This document shows positions 55,242 to 64,000 of a stretch of 64,000 bases of DNA, in pieces. The translations under genes and the position numbers were made by a program. The stretch spans positions 124,001-188,000 of the forward strand of contig CALSFV010000381.1 in the NCBI GenBank assembly GCA_943737045.1. Direction: 5' to 3'. Positions within the stretch are counted from its first letter, which is position 1. Each line of letters begins with the position of its first letter. The DNA comes from Parapristionchus giblindavisi. Lineage: Eukaryota; Nematoda; Chromadorea; Rhabditida; Diplogasteridae. The notes below the pieces were generated by a model. The model saw nothing but the letters and a program-made list of their open reading frames with translations. It was not told the DNA's origin and did no database searches.

Positions 55242-58079
55242 TTGCCCCCCACATCTAGGTGCTCAGGGAAACTGGTAAATGTTCGCCGGTTTAATAAATA
55301 CTCAGATGGAAACTCAAAGTCAATTGATCTTTCTGCCATTACAGCCAATTGCCGCTCGATAAAGAATAAGCTGCCTTACCTCTCTCAGATTCTTTCCCAC
55401 AATCATTCAATCATTTGCCTTACGGAAACATGGCTCGGCCCTTCTTTTCCCAACTCCTTATTACTTGATTCGTATCACCAAACTTACAATGTTTATCGTA
55501 GAGATAGAAATATGAATGGTGGAGGTGTAGCCATCATCATTCACTCTTCAATCAGTGCTGTACAAATAGCTAGTGAGGTAGTAAAGGGCTCCCATGAATT
55601 AGCTGCCGTAGATGTCGATATAAATGGTGATCTACTAAGAATCATATGTGCATACCGTAATCCGAAAGCGAATGCATCCCATACGGATTCACTCATAAAA
55701 TCGATAACTGATCTTTGCTCTTGCGCCCAACCATCCATAATTACTGGTGATTTAAACTTTCCTGATATTAATTGGGGAGAGTTCCCTATGCCACAAACGG
55801 TTGCCCCCTCCTCTCAATCATTTCTTGATTTTTGTAATACATTAAAGCTCGCTCAGTTGGTTAAAGATCCGACCCACATACACGGAAATACATTAGATCT
55901 CGTGCTTTGTAATCACCCTAACCTAATCAGACAAATCAATGTTGGCCCGCCGTTTTGTAAGTCTGATCATTATACAATTGATTTCAAGATATCTGTGGAA
56001 CACTCTGTTCCTTCATTTGTATTGAAAAGAGACTACAGAAAGGCGAATTACGATCTCATTAATGTACAATTAGCAAATGTTGACTGGACAGGTTTATTCT
56101 CTACAATAGTGGGAGTAGATCAAATGTATGACATATTGCTAAAATTAATTCAAAAATCGATAGATATCCATGTACCATGGACTAGAATAAATGTTTCCCA
56201 TGGGAAACTCCCTCCCCATATCGAAAGACTCTTGCACAGAAGGTTTTGTGCTTGGCAGAAATCAATCAATAGCAAGGACCCCCTTGATAGTCATAATTTT
56301 GAACAACTAAATAAGGAATTCAGAAAAGAATTGGATAGATACCAGAAAACCATAGAACGGAAAATAATCGATAGCGAAGATAGTAATAAGTTCTTTCGAT
56401 ATATGAAGCGCTGCTCAAATAAAGAGAAAGGAGTTGAGGGACTTAAGGACAAAAATGGCCTTCTCATTATGGATGACTTAGGTAAAGCTAACCTACTTGC
56501 AAATGCGTTTGCGGGTGTATTCACTGTTGATAATGGAACACTACCCCAACTTTCACAACTCCCAACTTTTGGCAATTATCAAGAACCACTGTTTATTCGA
56601 CATGAAATATGCGCCCTAATTGAAAAATGGAAGCGCTCTTCCTGTCGTACTCCAGAGAATATAGATCTCTCATTCATTAAGAAAATAGCCGTACCAATAG
56701 CTGAACCACTAGAAATAATCTTTCGTTATTCCTTTGAAACAGGGGTGGTTCCTTCCCCCTGGCGTCATTCCATCATTACCCCTGTCAAGAAATCACCACC
56801 TTTTTCGGACCCACTAAACTATAGACCAATTTCTATTACCTCTTTCTTCTGTAGAATATTTGAGCGTCTGTTATGCAAATCAATAATTACTCATTGTGAA
56901 TCGTTAGCAATATTCCCAGATGAACAATATGGTTTCAGACAGAAAAGATCGCGCGAAATGCAAATGTTGGAAGTATTGGAGCATTGGACTTCTTCTATCA
57001 GCGAAGGAAAACCGGTTGATGTAATATATTTTGACTTTGCAAAAGCTTTCGATAGAGTTTCTCATGCTAAACTCCAAATGAAACTTGGAACCATTGGATT
57101 GTCGGATAAGACTGTTAATTGGATATTCGCCTATTTAAGTAATCGATCCTTCCAGGTTAGAGTCCGTGAAAAGCTATCACATTCACTTAGTGTTACAAGC
57201 GGTGTCCCACAGGGCTCCGTTTTGGGTCCGCTTCTTTTCCTCATATATACCTCAGAAATTCCTTCACTAGCCCAACAAAACGGAGTTGTAGCTAGAATGT
57301 ACGCAGATGATATAAAAATTTATCGCTCTTTTGAAGCTGGTGATTCCCCGTTACACCTACAAACATCAATCGATACCATTGTAAAATGGTCCGATGAGTG
57401 GCAACTTCCACTTGCTGCGCACAAATGTAATTCATTACACCTAGGTAGATCTAACCCTAAGCGAAAATACAACATCGGAACTGCAACTCTTGAGCAGAAG
57501 GACATGGTTAGAGATCTCGGTTTCCTCATTCAGAAGACCCTAACATTCTCCGCCCATAGCAGACAAACAGCTTCAAAGGCGAAAACTGCATGCCACATAA
57601 TCCTTAGAGCTCTTCGCACCAAAAATGTATCCATTCTACTAAAAACATATTCAATCTATATCAGACCCATACTTGAAAGTGCATCTACAGTTTTTAATCC
57701 ATACCAAAAAGGTGACAAAAAGATCTTAGAACGAGTACAGAATTATTTCACTAGACGAGTATTCAAGCGCTGTTTTAATGCAGCGTGGGATTCAATGCCG
57801 AAAGTTTCCCTTAGGAATAAACAACTAAACTTAGATACTCTAGAAAAGCGTAGAGAAGAAATAGATATCAAAGCTGCCATGAAATTTATCAGAGGTAAAT
57901 ATAGGATCTCAAATTTAAAACCTCACTACTTTCGCCCCTATATCACTCATAATGGTCTAAATTTCAACAATCCAGGCTCACGATTTCATTACAGGCATAA
58001 TAGCTTCTTTCCTAGAGCGGCAAGGCTCCTCGTACAACCGAAAAACCGAATTACTTTCAGTTTCCCTGAGTTAAATTGA
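55242..58079 (+). CDS. LINE ORF2: APE endonuclease-reverse transcriptase, apparently intact
   Basis: 945 codons, no stop, overlapping the end of ORF1 by 37 bp in another frame; the true start may differ. The N-terminal APE-type endonuclease (residues ~25-250) keeps NCRSIKNK, TETWL, GDLNFPDINW, LDLVLC and SDH. The reverse transcriptase (residues ~480-760) shows NYRPISITS, YGFRQKRS, DFAKAFDRVSH, SGVPQGSVLGPLLF and the catalytic YADD. A C-terminal region ending FFPRAARLLVQP is shared with the truncated copy at 32530. It nicks target DNA and reverse-transcribes LINE RNA. All visible catalytic residues are present, so the enzyme could be active even though ORF1 is interrupted. Confidence 0.93.
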   Translation: MPPTSRCSGKLVNVRRFNKYSDGNSKSIDLSAITANCRSIKNKLPYLSQILSHNHSIICLTETWLGPSFPNSLLLDSYHQTYNVYRRDRNMNGGGVAIIIHSSISAVQIASEVVKGSHELAAVDVDINGDLLRIICAYRNPKANASHTDSLIKSITDLCSCAQPSIITGDLNFPDINWGEFPMPQTVAPSSQSFLDFCNTLKLAQLVKDPTHIHGNTLDLVLCNHPNLIRQINVGPPFCKSDHYTIDFKISVEHSVPSFVLKRDYRKANYDLINVQLANVDWTGLFSTIVGVDQMYDILLKLIQKSIDIHVPWTRINVSHGKLPPHIERLLHRRFCAWQKSINSKDPLDSHNFEQLNKEFRKELDRYQKTIERKIIDSEDSNKFFRYMKRCSNKEKGVEGLKDKNGLLIMDDLGKANLLANAFAGVFTVDNGTLPQLSQLPTFGNYQEPLFIRHEICALIEKWKRSSCRTPENIDLSFIKKIAVPIAEPLEIIFRYSFETGVVPSPWRHSIITPVKKSPPFSDPLNYRPISITSFFCRIFERLLCKSIITHCESLAIFPDEQYGFRQKRSREMQMLEVLEHWTSSISEGKPVDVIYFDFAKAFDRVSHAKLQMKLGTIGLSDKTVNWIFAYLSNRSFQVRVREKLSHSLSVTSGVPQGSVLGPLLFLIYTSEIPSLAQQNGVVARMYADDIKIYRSFEAGDSPLHLQTSIDTIVKWSDEWQLPLAAHKCNSLHLGRSNPKRKYNIGTATLEQKDMVRDLGFLIQKTLTFSAHSRQTASKAKTACHIILRALRTKNVSILLKTYSIYIRPILESASTVFNPYQKGDKKILERVQNYFTRRVFKRCFNAAWDSMPKVSLRNKQLNLDTLEKRREEIDIKAAMKFIRGKYRISNLKPHYFRPYITHNGLNFNNPGSRFHYRHNSFFPRAARLLVQPKNRITFSFPELN

Positions 58080-58305
58080 CAAGATATTTGCCCTATCCCC
58101 ATAGACCTATGTCCTTTATTCAACCTCCACGTTTGTTTTGTTGTTGTGTGTTCATCATTCTTTTAAATTTATTTATCTATTATTATTTACCGTGTTTTCT
58201 TGTAAAACGCATAAATTTATTATTATTATTATGTAACCGAGGTCATGAGGAATGACGATGCAAATGGAAGGCACAGCGTTTCGAGAGCGGACATTGGGAG
58301 GTAGA

Positions 58306-58513
58306 CTCTGGTATTTTGCCACTTAAAGTCTACTTAAACTACGTCACAGACTTTAAGTAGACTTTAAGTAAACTTTAAGTGAAAGAACATTTGACGAAAT
58401 GCATTACAGTATACCACACCACTTTAAGTAGACTTACGTCTCACTTTAAGTTTACTTAAAGTCTACTTAAAGTGGGAAAGTTTAAGTAGACTTTAAGTGG
58501 CAAAATACCAGAG
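58306..58513. mobile_element. Palindromic MITE (AAGTAGACTTTAAGT type), copy B
   Basis: Same element and position as 33690-33897, inherited through the duplication. Confidence 0.85.
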
Positions 58514-59693
58514 GAGATGCGAGATAGAGTAAAAGTGAGAGAGTGTGCAGAATGGAGAGAGTGCAGAGAGTCAGAGGGCGCGACGAAACACCGATTCACG
58601 GGGCTCCGCCCATTCTTTGTTTTTCAAGCGAAACACATTTTTTACGAATAGAAATTGCTCATATAAGTCCATATATGCTTTGCGACATTAGATGACTCAA
58701 ATTTAATACAACTTCTTTATTAAACGACCATGTACGATTAATAATATACAGTGAATTGGGAGAGAGAGTGAATTGGGAGAGAGAAGGGGCAACGGAGTTA
58801 AATTTATCAGAACTTCTAATCAATTATTCGCGATCTTGGACTATTTACAAAAACTTTTGATACAATAAATACATTAAACTCCTAATCAATATTTCGTTAT
58901 CGATTATTTACAACAACTTTGAACAAATCAAATAAATAAAACTTCTAAACAATTTTTCGTTATCGACTATTCGACTATCCACAACAAATTTGAATCTATC
59001 AATACATTAAAACTCCTAATCAATTTTCGTAATCTTATAGACTATTTACAACAACTGAATCAATCAATACATTAAAACTCCTAATCATTCTTTCGTAATC
59101 TTAGACTATTTACAACAACTGAATCAATCAATAATGAGGAGAGATCTTCGAAGAAGGAGAGATCGTGACACGATCTGAGTAGTTTACACGTGCGGACACA
59201 ACTTATACATTATTATCAAAATATCCATCCACCAAACCTCTATAACAACCCTATCCTCGCTCTGAAAGCTATACTGCCGAGAATTCGTCGTGTCATCAAT
59301 ACTCGTGATATTATAGAATTAAAACTGTCCGAACAATACAAATTCCGAAATTTGCCGCTCAATACTCTGAGTCCGCCCACTTATTCGCGCGACATTTCAT
59401 TTTCGCTTATTTTATCGAATTTTATGGCGTTTTCTCGTCATTTCATTGGGCTTTCGGCAAAAATAAAATTATAAGCATTGACAAAACGTTCGGAAAAACC
59501 TCCCGAAATTTGGCGAAAATTTTGGAGTGCGTTTTTCTCAACGGTGAAGAAGTTTACTATATTCGGCATTTGGCGCGGTGTGTGCAAAACTTTTGTAATT
59601 CTATAATACACACACCATCAAGTCCCTCACTACCACTCACTTATTCTTCAGATGTTGCTTGCTCCCAATACACCGTATGCGTCCCTTGTCCAG

Positions 59694-60867
<1,174 letters not shown>

Positions 60868-60892
60868 TCAATCGATTATTGATTAGTCATTT

Positions 60893-60986
60893 GCCACGAG
60901 TACCGTAATCTTGAATATTGATTGGTCATACCGTAATCTCGAGTATTGATTGGTCATACCGTAATCTCGATTATTGATTGGTCATT
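60893..60986. repeat. 28-bp VNTR, three units (copy B)
   Basis: Counterpart of 35197-35337 with two fewer units. Confidence 0.9.
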
Positions 60987-63230
60987 GATTTTACCTCAAG
61001 ACTAATACAGTAACCATATCACGCCGATTTGATTCTAACGACACAAGAAAACTAGCCAATAAGCTCTGACTATATATTATAAGAAAAGCTATTCAAACCT
61101 CCACAACTAATCAATAAATCAATACTCAGCTACCGTAACCGTACCTCATCTTGCCAATGACCGTCCACAGGAACTGCTGTGAGCCGGGATCCATGCCGGC
61201 AGATGGCTCGTCCTGATATGGATTAATGATATGATATTGAAATATTATATTATTATTATTGAATCGACTTTAGGACCGACCAAATCTCGGTTCCTGTTCA
61301 GCAGTTTAACCCATCGACTATCCAAAAATGCAAAAAAAATCTACATGCAAAATTCGCTCCTACAACTGAACCGTTCTTACGGGAGCACGCTCGTATGCTA
61401 TTATTATGCAAAAGAAGACAGAAGATTAGAGTCATAGATTGTTTCTCACTATTCACTCTGTCCAGAAACGTCTAATCAACTGGCGGAACAAAGTCGACAA
61501 AACAGAGCAAGCTCGTTGCCATAGTAAATCAATATCTGCCCAATCAATCAATAAATCAATATAACCCCAATCAATAAATCAATCAATATATCCCCAATAA
61601 ATCAATAAATCAATAAATCCCCACTCACCGGGGCAAATGAGATGCTGAGGCGACTTTTGCCATAAATGTGGTGCGCTGCTTGGTGTGTTTTCACCATCTC
61701 ATAGTGATGAGACGATAGTTCATTAGACAGAGCGGCACACCTCAGACAGGTTTGGTGACGCGGCGGAGAGACCTACGATATATCTCAAGTGTTAGACGGT
61801 TCAGATTGATGGAGTTGGCGATCAAACTCACCAAACAATAAAAATGAATCAACCAATCAAATATCCTATAAATTTTTTTAATGAATACTGAATACTCTAA
61901 CTTCTAACTTCTAACCGGCTAGATTCATGTTTCAGCAATGGCAAAAATCCTCACAAAATAAGATTTTCAATAATTCGGTAATAAAGAAAAGATATCAATA
62001 ATAGACAAATATTAAAAAGTAATTTTCCGAGAGAGCTATAATCAGTCAGTGAGATTCACGTTTCGCTGCTACAACAAACACGCTCGCGAAATACGCCAGA
62101 CAATTCGAAAAACAAGCCATCATCTAATGTCAATACCACAATGCTCAAAATGACTCAGTCAATACCTTATTCTCACCCATTCAATTAAAGAAACACCGCA
62201 TGTTAATTTCACTCTCCACATTGGCAACGCTCTCGTAGACAGAGAAAGCGATAGAGAGTCGGAGAGTTTCAAATTAGCCCCATAATATACCCGTAAACAA
62301 CAGTACCTTGTCCATCGATCGCTCATCCACTCCTCGTATCCTCGCAAAGAACTCGATATTCTCCTTGGTCGTCAACTTCATGTTGAGGGCGTCAAACTGT
62401 GGACAGTAACCGAGATGACGGAAGCCCTCCCGAGGATCGGGACGACACACTATAATAATAATATTATTATTATATTAATAATATTATTAATAAAATTATA
62501 ATATTACGACCGCCCCAACAAGAATTCAATTTTATGATGCAAGTAAAAAAGCAAAGAGCAAAAAATGAAAGCATTAAAAAAACCACTTTCTCCCTGCCCG
62601 ATTCTCGTTTCACCTACTACATATCTCAAATGGTAGACGGTTCAAATCGATGAGAGCAATGTCCTCTTGAGAACAATACAAATGAACTGACCAATCAATC
62701 AATCAATAACTCACCGTTCTCCCAGTATTCGCACTTCACCGTGACCAATATCCAGCGTGCCCGTCATCAGTCTTGCCTAAATAATTCAACCATCGATTAT
62801 CGATTGATATTAATCATTGATGGATTATCGATTTACAAGTTTCGCAATTACATCCATATTTTCGCCATTCATGACAAAATATGCCACTGTTGACAGGTTC
62901 TCAAATATATCGCCCTGCCCCCCCCCCCCGATGCAATACCGTATCCCCTCACAAGACTACCAAGACTATGTACCGCATCGTACCTGCTCCGTTGAATCCG
63001 AGCAGTCCAAAGCACTCTCCGCTCTCGACAGCGAACGACACTCCTCGTACGGTGAGCTTCGCCGAGAAGGCCTAAAGGATCAGAATTCAATGCCCTTACA
63101 ACCATCATATACGTACGGCCCTTTAAGCAACTACCGTAGCCAATGTACCCAATACCACATGCAATCGCAGCCATCATAGATAATAATAAGAATTTATTAA
63201 TCTTTAACGATAAACAGAGAAGTGAAAGAC

Positions 63231-63334
63231 TTAGGTCGAAAAAACAGGTACGAAAGCTACGAAATTTGACCGCGTGAATTATTTTAAACATGGCCGCATT
63301 TTGACAAAACTGTAACGTCGCTATTTGACCTATG
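63231..63334. mobile_element. Degenerate CATAGGTCGA-family MITE
   Basis: TTAGGTCGAAAAAACAGG to CGCTATTTGACCTATG with one internal CATGGCCGCATTTTGAC-like unit; ends recognisable but diverged. Confidence 0.55.
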
Positions 63335-64000
63335 ACTGCCATAAATCAGTCATCTGCCCATTCCTACCGTACCTTGGCCAGATTTTTGACCACCATACCG
63401 TACTCCTCGCTTGACTCCTTTTCTATGCTCCTAACTCGCTGCGTCTCCGCAGTCACATCTGCGTCATCTTTGGCCATCGCATCCGACTCCTCGAGGAGGG
63501 AGGCGGTTCGAGCACGCTCCACTCTCCTTCAAGCACACCAATCAATTAATCGATCGATAAATCGATTATCAAGCAAGTTTCCTGCCAAGTTCAAAATTCA
63601 AAGCGCTAACATACCTCAGCACTCCCACTGAGCCGTGCTCGAAGAAGATCAACAGCACGACGCCGATAAATGCCTGAAATTAAGGAAAATCCATCGATAA
63701 TGCAATGATTACAGTAACTCAAATCAAGATATGGGCTACCGTATATCTACCGGCTATCGTGTGCTATGGAAGGAACAATATGTCAATAGCTACCGTAATC
63801 AATAAATCGATAAAGGGGCTACAGTATACCTGGACTGCGAGCGCGGCAATGTGTTTGCCCATGAAATCCCACTGGAGGATATCGGGTACGGGCACGGTGC
63901 CGTAGAGGTCGGGTCGGTTGATCTGACCTACAATGATCTACAATAAAATAGATCTAATAGTTGATCGATCTACAATCAATAAATCGATCAAATAGTTCAC

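Larger units (their letters stand above)
48329..55278 (+). pseudogene. LINE ORF1, split by the TIR element
   Basis: Part 1 is 48329-48970 (214 codons: basic start, coiled-coil-like segment around MEELTVMIVKMRSQLDRQED, then a conserved-looking block up to SNWRKAL). Part 2 is 54862-55278 (EDPRFNDIYVRES, Arg/Pro-rich tail). The parts are in the same frame once the insert and one CTG duplicate are discounted, giving about 352 residues. No zinc knuckle seen. As it stands, translation from 48329 reads into the insert and stops at 49028-49030. Confidence 0.88.
48165..58232 (+). mobile_element. Full-length CR1-like LINE, interrupted by a TIR element
   Basis: The 5' UTR starts after a 33-bp tandem duplication of target sequence (TTCTGCACCCCGTTTCATGT ends it), followed by ORF1, ORF2 and a (TTA)n 3' tail at about 58218-58232. 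Copy A shows the uninterrupted target (TTTCATGTAACCGAGG) at about 33612-33630; ATGT is at both LINE edges. Without the 5.9-kb insert, the element is about 4.2 kb. The APE endonuclease plus RT order and the microsatellite-like tail fit the CR1 group (Sam-type elements of nematodes). Confidence 0.9.

Overview
This is a eukaryotic window, most likely from a nematode, probably a rhabditid (inference). The reasons are many small introns with TTNCAG-type 3' splice sites, AG sites placed like trans-splice acceptors just upstream of start codons, pervasive TACCGTA and ATCGAT/ATTGATT intron sequence, and maT/mariner, CR1-type LINE, MULE-like and hAT-like repeats. All exon models were joined by eye from reading frame, splice sites and family motifs.

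Layout. (1) 1-1745: 5' half of a Ty3/gypsy-like LTR element on the minus strand (LTR, leader, gag-protease), running off the left edge. (2) 2535-20068, minus: a well-preserved USP48-type deubiquitinase gene with 30 phase-consistent exons. Its introns hold a maT transposon, two hAT-like elements, a 1-kb foldback, MULE-like MITEs and AAT microsatellites. (3) 20.1-26.6 kb: sparse DNA with a two-copy tandem duplication (about 21.0-23.9 kb) that carries spliced-looking exons of unknown nature. (4) 26646-27063, minus: a 79-aa single-pass membrane microprotein. (5) 27.9-43.4 kb, minus: the second half of an ABCA-type lipid transporter gene (copy A). It is 5'-incomplete and lacks the Walker A region, where a 55-bp minisatellite sits instead. 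(6) 44.3-46.6 kb: a nested foldback transposon. (7) 46.6-64 kb, minus: a second copy of the ABCA 3' half (copy B), part of a segmental duplication of 31.2-37.7 kb and damaged differently from copy A.

The most unusual object lies inside copy B. A full-length CR1-like LINE (about 48165-58232) is itself interrupted in ORF1 by a 5888-bp terminal-inverted-repeat element (48971-54858) flanked by a 3-bp duplication, CTG. Joining the flanks restores the LINE reading frame. This element encodes no visible transposase. It carries intron-containing fragments of several host genes in one orientation: two exons of unrecognised gene(s), eleven exons of DNA topoisomerase II, and two exons of GDP-mannose pyrophosphorylase B. 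It looks like an animal counterpart of plant Pack-type gene-capturing transposons, and its aligned, splice-competent fragments could make a chimeric transcript.

Functionally, only USP48 (deubiquitination), the microprotein and LINE ORF2 look intact. Both ABCA copies, the topoisomerase II, GMPPB and maT transposase sequences are broken. The A/B duplication serves as an internal control because insertions in one copy can be compared with empty sites in the other.
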